Positions 36,142 to 61,966 of a DNA stretch of 64,000 nt are shown here, in pieces. A program made the translations under genes and the position numbers. How positions within the stretch are numbered: the stretch's first letter is position 1; each line of letters starts with the position of its first letter. The notes beneath the pieces were generated by a model. That model was given only the letters and a program-made list of their open reading frames with translations, was not told the origin of the DNA and ran no database searches. The DNA is from Haliclona indistincta (lineage: Eukaryota > Porifera > Demospongiae > Haplosclerida > Chalinidae): contig OZ024787.1 of assembly GCA_964017065.1 (NCBI GenBank), positions 4,909,538 through 4,973,537 on the forward strand. The letters are read 5' to 3'.

Positions 36142-39100
36142 TTAAACAGTTGATCCAGGAGATGGTAAATCATGATTATTACACATTTCTAAGCTGTCCG
36201 TCACCTTAATGATTTTAACAAACAGACCGGACTCTGGTATGAGTTCACCTGAGGACTTGTGGAGTGGAATAAACTTGATTCCTGTGAAAAGTTTTCAATA
36301 AAAAAGAGGTCAAACTCAACCATGCAAGGTATGGTTGATTCAGAAGAACAACTTGCATTCTGCAAATTATGCATAGGTACAATGTAGCTGAATGATATGC
36401 AACTCCCATTATATAAACTGTATAGCTACATACACAGTACGATGTGCTTATATACCTACCTTCTTGAAGACTGGGTAGAGCAATGCAGTTTTGTCCAAAG
36501 AGTTGTGAGAAAAGTGACCTCTTCATCTTTATTTCAACTTTGAAGTAGACAAGGCACTAAAAATTAATGCATCATTTTTGGTAATAGAAATCTTATCACG
36601 GACTCACTAAAGAAGGCATAAAGATATCATGTTTCAATATGTGCCTTTCTCTTGGCCATTGTGGCCAAAATCCCTCATCAGCCTATGGAGATTATATAGT
36701 AATGCCTATACTGCGTGGACATTGAGTTGTCAAATGTTTAAAAATACTACAAGCGATTATTTTACATAAACTCAGATTCTCTAACTTGTTTCGAAACATA
36801 TCGCATGGCTGATTTGCAATTATAATGGTAGCTAGTACACGGTACACACTATTTTCAAACGGAAATGAAACAAAAATAACCAGGCACCAAAGGTGCTGAT
36901 GCCTCGGTGAAATTCCATAGTACACGCAGGACAACTGACAGTAAACTCCACCTATTATACAAGCTGCAGTACAATTCCTTTACAACAATCACAGTGCAGT
37001 ATGCAATCATCAGAAGCCAAACAGTGCTGACCACATGAGATATTAATTATACCTGATTTGACAACATACACTACATGCAGTGAAGAAGCTGTAGCTATAC
37101 TAGAATTCTGTAGCAGTACAATCTAAGCATGACAGTCTTGACCACAAATGTTGTGACACCTTTAGCCCTAGAGCTGCTGATAAACACAGTTGGACATGCT
37201 TTGATAACACAAAGTTCTGCAGCTATTATATGTGCTGTGAGACTATATTATAGCTGCTACTGACAGAACTGTTCACAGAATATATACATGTGTATACTCA
37301 GACAATGCAATGTACAAATGTAGTGGTTGCAACTCTGCACAGCGTGTGAGCGCTAGCTATTGCTAGCTAGCTACTGTCTTGCTGCTTGACGATTGCACGA
37401 TTAATTGGGTTCTCTGCACTCGCTGTGCTACCTTGCATGAGTACAGAATTATCCTACAAGCTGCTAAGAAGACTATGGCAGACAGTTTAATCTTCAGCGA
37501 AGTCCTGAGCAATACTAAGCAAGTCTATATATATAGCAACGCCATTCAAGGTAATGAAGCTTTCAAACGAAAAGTCTATCGATTCATTTCCGAGAAAATA
37601 CCGAGTACAAAATGTACTGCTAGTATCAGTGGTTAGCTTTTAGCCCATGCCAAGTTCTACCTGCAGACGAAATGACACACACACATACAAACGAACTACT
37701 GTATGCCTCATGGCTCCGTCCACAGAGGCAGAGACTAATTATTGTAAATATCATTACGGTCATTGCAGATTTCTATTACAGTTGTGGACAATGCATACCA
37801 CTGCACTAGGAGACATCTCAATGGTGTCTTCTTTGATCCCATAGGTTGCTATCTGTACTGTAATGTTGGAGTATTTCTTATCAAATGGGGCAAGATTTTG
37901 ACCAGAGAGGAGCTGTAAAAAATACTAAAATTGCTGCATGGATCTATATTGATCTATACCTCGATTTCTAGGTTGCAGAATGTTGGAACACCATGTGGGG
38001 TTCTCATGATAGGATCAAACGGATAAATATGTGTAGCATTACCAGGATCAGGCTGTCGCATCACCTCTGGCTTCAACACATAACCACACCCACCATTTTG
38101 CCGGAACCGCCCTTGGTTAAAATGCTTGTAGAGATCTGAAAGAATTATAGCAGTATTGATTTCTCAGACAGTCACACTTACCAGGGTATTGGTAATTCAA
38201 TGCTGCCATGTGAATGCCTAGGTTCCAGAACATTACAGGATTATAGTTACTGGAGTCAACTCGTGATTCCTTGGGATACACACGAACTAGTTGCCTCTCA
38301 GCACAGGCTAATATCTCTAAAGAAACTCAAAATGCATGTATCTGACAGGAATATATTTTGCACACCTGGTATGCTTTGTATGACTTTCTCAGCTGTATTT
38401 TCACTGAATGAGATGGTTTGACAAACTGAAGTTTTCTTCTGTTCCACCCAACTCCATGGTTTGATAGACGTAGTGCGACAATAAACAATGAGCTCATGTA
38501 AGCTATCAGCCATCTCCTAAAAAAATACACTCTGATTGGATGAATGATATAGATAAATGGAATCATACCTCTGGTTTGTAGCTGGCTTTTAGAATAATCT
38601 TCCCTTGTAGTTGTAATGGAGAGGGCAGTCGATACTCACTCTCATCTTTACCAAAAATGTCCATGATGTTCTCAGTGGCCAGCATGCTCTGTCCCAACTC
38701 ATCTCTGAACTCCTCCTTGAAGATGGCGACTATTTTAGCTTGCTGTGCCTTTTTGCAATGGTTGTCAATTGAGATAATGAGTGGATAATTGGTCATCTTA
38801 AATGCATGCTCCTATAGAAAGATCAAACATATCTCCTGATCATCTGCATGTATAATGGGATAACGTTGATTGTTGCTCACTCTAATTGTCCGCACCACAT
38901 CTCTTAGTTGCAGTTTGCCAGTTAATGTGAGGTTTTTCCCAACCTGAAGTTCCTTACCACCAAGTGCTAAAAAAGGGCAGTAGCATGTATTACATTTTGG
39001 AAACACACACACACACATCATAAAACACCAACGATAGTTCAACCATGAGTATACATGCATGTATTCGTACAAAACTCTAATAAAAGTTCATGTGACAACA

Positions 39101-42100
39101 ATGTGACTTACATTTATATGCAAAACAGAAAGGGAAAACACTTACTAGAATCCAATATTTCAATCTCAATGCATCTGCTGCCATGGTCACACAGTGCTCT
39201 AATGTAAGCATCCAGTGAGGCAGATCCACTAAACTGATTACCCTCAATGTATGTTTTGTGACTAGAATTGATCCAGTAGTGAGACAATGGTTGTGACATG
39301 TCCTGACAGAGAAAAGAGAATAATAAATGAGACAAGCAACTTTAGTGTACCTGATATACAGTGTTGTGCAATGGATTGATAGCAGCATTGTGCTCACTGT
39401 GTAAAACACTGAATGAGAAGCATAGAATTTTGCTTTAGTGCATGTTATTTAATTTGTTACCTCAAGAAGCCTGCATAGGAGAGCAGGTCACTGCATAGTT
39501 TTGGTATTTTCTCACTAACATAATTCTTGACAGCACTGTGGTTCCTGTCATGCAAATGCATGAGCTCACGTAACCTGTCACTTTCACACTCAGACAATGG
39601 CCACTGCCATGCAGGATAAAGAAATAGTATAAGTTAGATAGATGAGCAAAACCATGCAGCTTTAAAATTCTTACTCATGCATGTGAGCTGTGTGTACACA
39701 ACTCACATTACACTCAACAATGAGAATTTTTCTGAACTCGTCCAGTGTCAGTCCTAGTCTCCCGTGAGTTTGACAGTAACTCATGTACACCTCGTAAAGC
39801 TGCAGTAATTTAAAAACGTCTGAGTGTATAAGATTGGCATTTTTGCAGCAACACAATACCGGTCCAATCTCTCTACACAGCAGGTAGTGGTACAGCACAA
39901 ACCCATCCCACTTGAGTGTGAGTCCAGGATTGACTGTTGTCCCACATTGATGATTATAAGCAATCTGCATGTATAATTAAATTTTAGGAGTTATACATGC
40001 ATGCATGAATGTATACCTGTAGTAAAGTTTTACTGAATGGACGAGAGAGTAAGGGATTGATCTGAAGAAATACTGTCAGAGTATCCTTTTCTTGCATCTC
40101 ATTATTATCTATACTATGCATAGTCCAAAATTTCTGCAGCCAATTGCAAGATAGTGGTAATGGATGGGATATCAACTCGTCATGTTCCTCTAGTTTCAGC
40201 ATCTGTGTGGCTCTTTCTCTCGTAGCCAATTCCATCACTTTTCTCTCCTCGCCTGTACTTTTGTTCTACGAACGAAATGTTTGACTATTATTATAGTTAT
40301 GTAAGTACCTCACTGAGCAGTTGCCTAACTTCCATCATCTGCATTTCGGTTTTAAGATTTGCCTGATATCACACAAAGACATCAGTGAACTGCATTCAGT
40401 TAAACAAAACATACTTGGTCAAGGTTATGAATTTCGCTCTCCAGCCTTCTCTTTTCTTCCAGGTGTTCTTTCTCAAGAGAAACCTAATGCAAGTAGCCAA
40501 ATCATGATGAATGCATCCTATTAAAGCTAGTACTACACCTTTAAAAGCTTCTGTTCGCACAGTATCCTTTGCATTTCTCTTTCAAAATTTCTTCTCTCTT
40601 CCTCGAGTTCGCTCTCAATAGATAACTTTTCTTTATGCATTTCACTCATTTTGACCTCCAGTTGCTTCATTTCCTGCTCTTTCTGCACCAGTTGTGCACT
40701 CATCTCAGCCACTTGTTCATTCTGAGCTTTAATCTTTCTCTCAAGCTTATCAATCTGATTGCTGAGCTCAGTTACAGATTCTTCGGCGTCTTTGATCATC
40801 TGTTCAAGTTGAACTAGATCTTCTCCAGTCTTTGATTCTCTTAGTTTATCAAACCAGCGTTTTGACAGTTCTTTCTTCTCTCTCTTCTCAATGAGGCTCT
40901 CTTTTTCTTGTCTTAGTTTGTCAATCTGACCCTTCACTGACTCCAATGATGCCTTTGTTTGCTCAAATGAATGTGTGACTTTTTCTTCTTTATTCTTCAG
41001 TTTTCTCAACTGTTCACCGACAGTGAAGTTCTCCCTGTCTATAGCAGCAACCTTGTCTCTTTGCTTTGCAATTGCAGTGAGGCAGTCTGTTGCCGGCCCA
41101 AACTCCTGGTTTTTATGCAATAGCAAAGTAATTAATACCTTTATGTCTCTGCTTACCGGTAAACTTTGCGCTACAAGTTGTGTGAAGGCTTTGATAAATT
41201 CTGTAGTTGTATCATGTTGAGTTGCTTCTTGAGGCTATATAATTATTATGCCAAAATTTTATATTGCTTAAAATGTGAAGTACACATGTAAATATTATTG
41301 CTTACTTCAACTAGTTTTGATTCAATAGTGACTAAAGATGCTCCTGTAAATAAAAATTATTTAGATAATGAATACCCAGGTCATAAACGCCATAGTTCTC
41401 ACCATACTTGACTGCCATTTTCTTAGCCAGCATGGTCATTCCAGCTGATCTCAGGGCCTGTACCAGAGCTGCTGGTGAAGCATCAGTCCCTCTCAACCAG
41501 GTAGCCAACATCTCTCTCAGACACTCCATGCTTTGATTACTACGACCACTAGTATCATTTCTAATGACTTCTAGTTGAAAAGGTGCTATCTTCAGAAAAA
41601 TACCCACTGTAAACCAGTTTGCAGCCACCTCTGTCAATTGTCCAAGTATATCTCGAAGATCATCGGTACCTGAATAAAAACAAGTTATTTATAATTTTTT
41701 TAATGACCGTTCTTACTAAAAGTTTCAATTTTAGTCTCTTCAATGTCATCAGCATCATCACTATGAACAATGTTAAATGCTCTAAACTCAAACAGAGCAC
41801 TTTCTCTAATGAGAGAGAAGCACTCCCGGTAGTTAGCAGTTGTGACTTCTCTGGATACAGGATTCTTCTTCTCAGCATTGGGCATGATCAGATGTAGCTT
41901 GATATTAACCTCCTCAATTTCATGTTCTGTCCCAAATAAATTTCTTTCTAATTGACTTCGCAGTCGGGACTGGATTACTCCTGCATGTGTGCTTAGCTAG
42001 ACTAGTCTTATTGACATGAACAATAAATTTACCGTCAGAGATAAATTTACAGAATCTCTCAAGAGCTCTCTCATCAGTGAAGTCCACTTCAACCAGAGGC

Positions 42101-42351
42101 AGACTAGCTCCTTGTCTCACTCTGGCTACATTGTGTACCCCCAGCATTGGACAAACTGCACTCAGTGATTCCTTCAGGTTCTCTGTAGTGAAGGTGATGC
42201 CCCTGTATCGCAGCACGGGTGCCTGGCTACTGCTGGGAGTCTCCATCATCAGCTGATGGTTGCCATCTACTCTGATACTCACAGACAGAGCTAGGTAGCT
42301 CTCATAGTACGTTGTGTAGATGTTGAGCTGGTTCTTGCCACCGGTAGCCAT
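36142..42351 (-). CDS. Death gene 2: N-module, Death, coiled coil, dead PLC
   Basis: Twenty-one minus-strand exons give 1220 aa without a break: 42033-42351, 41717-41980 (downwards), 41403-41669, 41306-41343, 41157-41234, 40539-41105, 40415-40483, 40309-40362, 40017-40265, 39707-39964, 39461-39603, 39351-39408, 39146-39302, 38881-38966, 38569-38811, 38366-38516, 38182-38316, 37960-38135, 37799-37912, 36460-36556, 36142-36281. N-module 1-194; Death domain 195-283 ([30 protein letters not shown]); coiled coil 323-511; EF-hand-like region 553-770; PLC X domain about 785-950 ([43 protein letters not shown]); Y domain about 953-1085 ([31 protein letters not shown]); C2 from about 1100 ([23 protein letters not shown]). 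Against active PLCs the Ca-ligand Asn after SSH is Lys, the second catalytic His is missing from KNLTLTGK, and other ligands changed, so it is probably not an enzyme. A small C2 exon may be missing between 36557 and 37798. Probable adaptor or lipid-binding scaffold. Confidence 0.8.
36881..37735. mobile_element. GGCACCAAAGGTG element in gene 2 intron
   Basis: Starts AGGCACCAAAGGTGCTGATG and ends TGCCTCATGGCTCCGTCCAC AGAGGCA; it is a shorter relative of 34078-35745. It lies in the last long intron of gene 2 and recurs, truncated, at 45503 in the duplicate. Confidence 0.7.
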
Positions 42352-42589
42352 TGTTAGCACCTCTCGTTTCCGTTCGTGTAGGTGTGGTAAGGGAGGGCGG
42401 GGTAATTCCGGACACACTTTCCTTGGCAGAAAAAACGTACCAAAACAAAAACAACGAACTTTATCTATGTGCTATCTGTCATCCAAGTTATAGTTTTCAA
42501 TGACGACTGGCAGGATGAAAACACGCACGTTTAACAATGCAACCACTAAATATTTGCATTTGGTACACGGGGTAATTTCGGACACCTAG

Positions 42590-43460
42590 CTGGCCATCGC
42601 ACTCGCCGATCAAACAGAATCTTGCGTCGTATATAAGTCAAGTCTACAACTCATGTTAGTGCTGTTTCTCTTGTATTGATGCTCGACGGGGCTACTAAAA
42701 GAACTAAACAACTCGAAATACAAGGCTAGTGAACTAAAAAGCGATTTCGTCGATACTCAAGACAAATGTCGCTATCAACAGAGAACGAGCGATTCGCCGT
42801 ACTATGCTTATTAGTCTACGATAGCTTGATGGTATAGCTATAATAAGAATGGCTTACTACAGACTACAGTCGCTGGCTCTTCTGCAACGAAATTACCCCG
42901 TGTCCGGAATTACCCCGCCCTCCCTTAGTTAAGCTTACTATAGATTTGCTCAGCTGTGAATTTCGTTAATAAATTAATAGTATTTTGGGGGGAAAACACA
43001 TTTTAAGGTCAATAATGTACACTTGACTCATTTCACAATTCCAGTTAGTCTTCTTTCTCGTAGGTACACTTCCATATTAAAACTGCAATCACAGTATAGT
43101 CTAGTCAAGCATGCATGTGTGAAAATATAGCTTAAGTGACACACAGAATAATTATTTGAAAACTACGGTTAAGCTTACTGTAGCAATGTGTTGTGCAGAG
43201 TAATACTAACAAGGGTTACATATTTTATGTGAGCTATAAGCATACTCGAAAGTCCAACTTTGTGCGTATGCATTATGTAAATGTACAAGGCTGTGCCAAT
43301 AAGAGATTTGGTTGTTCTTTACATGTAGACACACATGTACTACAGTAGCAATAAAGGGAGGCATACACACATGTGAGTGCCCTCTTGGTCACAAATTAAT
43401 GATTGCAAGAGTTCACTGTCTCAGCAATGACCCATGACATAAAAAAAATTATACACAAAT
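42590..43460. other. Spacer upstream of gene 2
   Basis: No gene seen. Two copies of GGGTAATTCCGGACAC-type sequence (around 42395-42415 and, reversed, 42895-42912) frame about 500 bp, a possible old inverted-repeat element right before gene 2; ends not defined. Confidence 0.45.
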
Positions 43461-43461
43461 C

Positions 43462-44182
43462 CAGCAGCTCCTGGAATATGATTTTTACTTTTTAAATGGT
43501 TCAGAGATATACATGGAGCCTCTCGACAGACCAGAGCCCATGAAACATCCCACACAGACACAAGTGTATGTTCGCTGGTGGCATCCATTATCCTACATCG
43601 TGGACCCAACACAGGAAATAATTCTCAAAAATTACACACTGGATGAATTAAAACTTAAAGTAAACTGCCCAATGCTTTCCAATAGCTTACTAATTAATAA
43701 AATTAACATTATAGATATCTCAGCTAAGTGGAATTCCCTATGGACAAGTTGTAGTCGCCAAGGTATGCATACCTAAAGTTTTGAGAATACCAAAAGGAAG
43801 AGTATTCAACTTTTGTCTCAATTTTTGCACTAAACGGCTGACACTAACGGTATAATAAAATTTGCATTAAAAATTGGATCAATGAAGAAATCAGGAATTA
43901 AAAAATTGGATTTAGTGACTGGTTTTAGACCAAAACCACATAGCTAGAGGTGTTTGTTATTGCTGTATCTCACTTTAGGGAATTGATCCATTTCCTTGTG
44001 AGTTATCGGTACTGCATGTCGAGACAGCACTAGACTGGTACCCTACTGTTGATCAACTGGCTCGCATCAATATTTATGGTGGAATTGTTTATTTTAAGTA
44101 AGTTCAATAAAAGATATATAATACAAACACATGCTTTCTGTTCTGTAGGAACTCGGAGGAAGGCTATTATAGACACTTATAG
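43462..44182 (+). pseudogene. Orphan 3' exons of a gene 1 duplicate
   Basis: Counterparts of the last four exons of gene 1: 43462-43659, 43715-43762, 43979-44097, 44149-44182. They keep splice sites, frame and stop (QLLEYDFYFLNGSEIYMEPL to YRHL), differing from gene 1 at scattered bases. The similarity starts abruptly at CAGCTCCTGGA, with no upstream exons, promoter or Death module, so it is a truncated duplicate. It is unclear whether it is transcribed. Confidence 0.75.
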
Positions 44183-44741
44183 CTTCAAAAATGATCTTAT
44201 TCAATACTATTTTTGACATGCACACTTTCTATGGTTTGCATGCATTTAGAATTCTCATAATCTATACCGTACAAAAATGATTTCGAGGAATTTCGCAAGT
44301 CCATGCATGCATAGATGTTGCTGGTATGCTATTAATAATGAACAGCTGACTGTCAATTGCAAGTTAAATGACAAAAATAATTATTGTAATAGATACTTGT
44401 AATTATATTTACCTCCTTAAATTTACCTGACCAGCTTTAGATTTTGTTTCTTATTGCTGTTTTTGTGTGCTTTCTTTAGGTGTAGTTAGTTATTTTTGTA
44501 TAGCTTAGTTGTTTTTATAATTATTATCAAGAGTATAAATTATAATCTTGTTATTATACATGTATCTCACTGAAGTAGGTAGTCTTATTATTACTAATCA
44601 GTTACATTATTACATTGTAGTATAATTTGTACTTGTTACTGCTGTGATCATCTCTTTTTATGACACACATGTACAATGATAAAAAGAATTGCTAATAGAG
44701 AAAAGAAAAATAGAGGTATAGTTTATAAATAAACAGTTGAT

Positions 44742-45162
44742 CCAGGAGATGGTATATCATGATTATTACGCATTTCTAAGGTGTCTGTCACCTTAATGAT
44801 TTTAACGAACAGACCAGACTCTGGTATGAGTTCACCTGAGGACTTGCGGAGTGGAATAAACTTGATTCCTGTGAAAGGTTTTTTAATAAAAAAGACATGC
44901 AACGTATAGTTTATTCAGAAGAACAACAGTCTGTAGAAACATTTATTCCGCAAATCATGCATACTGTACAATCATTATAGGTGCAATGTACTATAGCTGA
45001 ATGATACGCAACTCCCATTATGTAAAATGTATAGCTACATACACAGTACAGTATATTTACCATCTTGAAGACTGGGTAGAGCAATGCAGTTTTGTCCAAA
45101 GAGTTGTGAGGAAAGTGACCTCTTCATCTTTATTTCAACTTTGAAGTAGACAAGGCACTAAA
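44742..45162 (-). pseudogene. Orphan 3' exons of a gene 2 duplicate
   Basis: Counterparts of the last two exons of gene 2, the end of the C2 domain: [13 protein letters not shown]... and [17 protein letters not shown]...[10 protein letters not shown]. Junction bases and frame look intact, but no X, Y or Death exons exist upstream on this strand; the block ends near 45910. With the fragment at 43462 it shows that one duplication copied both convergent 3' ends together. Confidence 0.7.
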
Positions 45163-45502
45163 AAATTAATGCATGAGTTTAATTTGGTAATAGAAGTCTT
45201 ATCATGGACTCACTAAAGAAGGCATAAAGATATCATGTTTCAATATGTGCCTTCCTCTCGGCCATTGTGGCCAAAATCCCTCATCGGTCTATGGAGATTA
45301 TTATAGTAATGCCTATAAAAATATGCTGCATGTACATTGAGTTGTCAAAATGTTTAAAAATACAAGACTAGTGATTCAGTTCTTACATAACTCAGATTCC
45401 GCTCTCACTTGTTTCGAAACATATTACGGCTGATTTGCAATTATAATGGTAGCTAGTACACACGTGACACTGTTTTCAAACAGAAATGAAACAAAAATAA
45501 CC

Positions 45503-46150
45503 AGGCACCAAAGGTGCTGATGCCTCCAGCGTTCAAATTCCATAGTACACAGCAGGACAACTGACAGTAAACTCCACCTATTATACAAGCTGCAGTACAA
45601 TTCCTTTACAACAATCATAGTGCAGTATAGGCAATCATCAGAAGCCAAACAGTGCTGACAACAAGAGAAATATATAATAATACATGATTGGGCAACATAC
45701 ACTGTATGCAGTGAAGAAGCTGTACATGTAGCTATACTAGAATTCTGTAGCAGTACAAACTAAGCATGACAGTCTTGACCACAAAATTAATGTTGTGACA
45801 CTTTTAGCCCTAGATGAACACAGTTGGACATGCTTTGACAATACAAAGTTTCTGCAGCTATTGTATGGGCTACATATCATTGCAGCAAGACCACTGTACT
45901 GAGAGACTATACATGGTTTCAAAGTAATAATTGTGCACGCGTCGCGCTGGGCTACGTCACCAGCCACTCCTCCCTTGGTGGGCAAAAGAGTGAAAAATGT
46001 ATGGGAAATCGAATTTAAGCGATTATATTGCATCTCTGGAGCCACAACCAAAGCAGAGGTATTCAGAGCATCTTGCTTTTGTTCCGACAGAGCCGTTTTT
46101 GACACAATTGGTGCAATCAATTCATACACAGCAACTCGTAACCATTATTA
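45503..46150. mobile_element. Truncated GGCACCAAAGGTG element
   Basis: Starts like 36881 (AGGCACCAAAGGTGCTGATG) and follows that copy to about 45870, after which the two diverge. The ORFs from here to 46182 have no known domain. Confidence 0.5.
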
Positions 46151-46182
46151 GGTCTGTATTCAGTGTACCGAACTCTTGCTAG

Positions 46183-48368
46183 CGATGTGCACTAAAAAGT
46201 TTAATCTGTCTGAATCAATTACTAGTTGTTTTAGGTGGCTTCTGCTAACCTTTAGCAGCACACAAATCTAAATTTCGTTAGAATCGGTGCTAAAATGGCT
46301 GAATACGACGGGTTTTGTGGCGCTAACTGTGTGATTTTGTTCTCTACTAATTTTCGCTTCCTGGTTACAGCGGCGCTGTTGCGCACTTCATAGCATAGGT
46401 GCAAAATAGTCTGGCCGCTGCCCCTCCCCGCCTATTGAGTGGGTGGTGGACGGCGTGTAGGGTCTAGCAAACATTGCCATTCATAGTTTCCCAACCGACC
46501 AATCAGATTCTACTGCTCAAGATCTTGAGCAGTAATATTCATAGATCATGGGTTGGGTTTGATCGTGAATAATATTACAGGTTATGGCAGAGCAGCTACT
46601 GTGGGTGAAAGCTAACAGTCATGCTGTTGACGATGCTATCAAAAATAGTCTACCGCGCTTCAAGCACAGATCGCTTAAACCAGCGCAGTGTGAGGCAGTA
46701 CAATAGCATTGAGGAAGCCCCGCTTTTCATTGCAATAATTAATTGCATGTACACGATTAATATTCATGAAAATCGATGAATGGTAATGTTTGCTCTCCCG
46801 AACATGCACACCTTGCATGCAAGTACACACCCACTATACCCAATACTTGCATCACTTCTTGTGGTTAAGGCCTGCTGTGCACGCCACAACGGTGTCATCA
46901 CAAAAAAAAACACTACACACTGGCATCAACGTAACACAAAAACACACTTGAGCTGGGGCCACCTAATATGCACCAAAATTTATGATTAGCATGACCCGTA
47001 CTAATCAAAGGAAAACCCAGAGAAAACCTTAAGCATTTTAGAAAAAAGCTCTGGGAAAACCTATTTTCAGTGAATACAGCTCAACTGTATTACAGAACAC
47101 AACTATTAGACTAAGTGTTCAAGCCCCACTGGACTCCACTGCTTGTCCTGCTATTCAGCGACCAGAGACTCGCACAATCTCAGAACAATCTTTTCACCAT
47201 ACATCTATCACCTAAAACAAAAAAAAACATAACTATAGAGCACACAGCACACATGAATCAGTTCCTCTGTCACTGTCCTGAGACTTCTCCTTGACTGATC
47301 TGGTTGACTTAAATTGAGAGGATTATTATAAGTGGATTGCACATGATATGGGTGGGTGGGAGGGCAGCACAAAAGACTAGACCCGTGGAGTGCACAACGC
47401 CTAGGAATGATTTACTAATCCACGTGTCTGGCTTAAATAGTACAACAGATACGTGTCACCTACTACACCATGCAATTTTACTTCCTAATCTCGGGAGCAT
47501 ATTTCCCGTCTAATTCCTGCGTCAACCGACAGGAAAGTATATCAGTGGGGTACCACCATAGATACAATATACTCACAGGGATTAGCAACGGACAGGAATT
47601 TCAACTACATCTGTGTTACGGGTTAAATTTTTAACGTGTTAGAGCACAGCGTGCGAAGAGTAGTGCCCGCCAAATAGCATGGCTTGACAAATCGCGTGTG
47701 TGGGTATGACTGCTGTAGCGCGAAGGCAGGAAATTTGTCAGTACAACGAAGGATTCAAAGCACGAGAAAACCAATGTTAAAAGCAAGATCTTCTTTCAGC
47801 ACAGTTATTCTCATAGAACGGCCTTTCTTCTCGAGGGTATTATATTACAGCCAAGAATTCTATATTACTTACCAACACAGATTCTGAGGCACTGCTACTC
47901 TAGTCCATGCAGTTTATACGTACTATACTCAAAGCACAACCAGTCTGATTCTTCGTGTTCTTCCGCCTTCCAAGGTCCTCTCCCAAGCCAAATGAACTCA
48001 GCTTGCTTGTGCACTAATTAGTGACGACCACTCCAGCTGCTGTCTGCATAGTGAGAAACGGCAACAACTCGGGCAACGTTGAGCACCTACTCTAGCAAAA
48101 AAGATTAAGTTAAAATCCGTGCAAAACGGGTTAAAATCCGTGCAAAACGGGTTAAATTTCGACCTTTGACCCCGACCGGATGTCTTCCCATAATGGGACT
48201 CTTGTCGGCGTACAAACGCGGCTGCTTCGCCTACCAATTGATTTCACTGCTTGAAACTTGATATGCAGATTCTACAAAGGTAGGAGCATATAGCAGTCTC
48301 TTTGCAAGACTAAACATAAATTATTCGTCGTAGAAGCGGAAATATTACGGAATTACCCCCGTTTACCT
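46183..48368. other. Spacer upstream of gene 3; nothing recognised
   Basis: No gene seen. It contains poly-A-rich and unremarkable mixed sequence with short open frames lacking motifs or splice patterns. A 21 bp direct repeat (below) is the only clear structure. Confidence 0.4.
48110..48151. repeat. 21 bp tandem duplication
   Basis: TTAAAATCCGTGCAAAACGGG occurs twice in a row, then a third copy starts (TTAAAT) and stops. Confidence 0.9.
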
Positions 48369-48586
48369 TACAGTCAATTGCAGGTCCGTTGAAAAATCCG
48401 TGCTTAATTCCGTACCACTGCGTGGCACTTTGTATCGCTCTGTGAGCCACGGAATATGTTCAGGTATATTGTAGAGAACATAGGTAGCTCATCTGAACAA
48501 ATTCCGTGACTCACAGAGCGATACAAAGTGCCACGCAGTGGTACGGAATTAAGCACGGATTTTCAACGGACCTGCAATTGACTGTA
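48369..48586. mobile_element. 218 bp near-perfect palindrome upstream of gene 3
   Basis: Arms of about 85 bp are almost exact reverse complements (ends TACAGTCAATTGCAGGTCCG; inner part GCGTGGCACTTTGTATCGCTC) around a loop of about 50 bp. Its end is 80 bp before the gene 3 start codon. A MITE by its form. Confidence 0.85.
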
Positions 48587-48666
48587 CTGTATAATCTATG
48601 CCATGGTCCGCCGGATCAAAATTACCGCCGACCACAATTTCCGTGACAGACCCTGCCCTCTATTCA

Positions 48667-61966
<13,300 letters not shown>

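Noticed and set aside
37379..37636. 85 aa frame [10 protein letters not shown]...
   Set aside because: Lies within a mobile element inside the gene 2 intron and shows no known domain.
39800..39860. Possible intron inside the PLC EF-like exon of gene 2 (GTATTG donor near 39859)
   Set aside because: The frame reads through 39707-39964 without a stop, while splicing there would break the phase.
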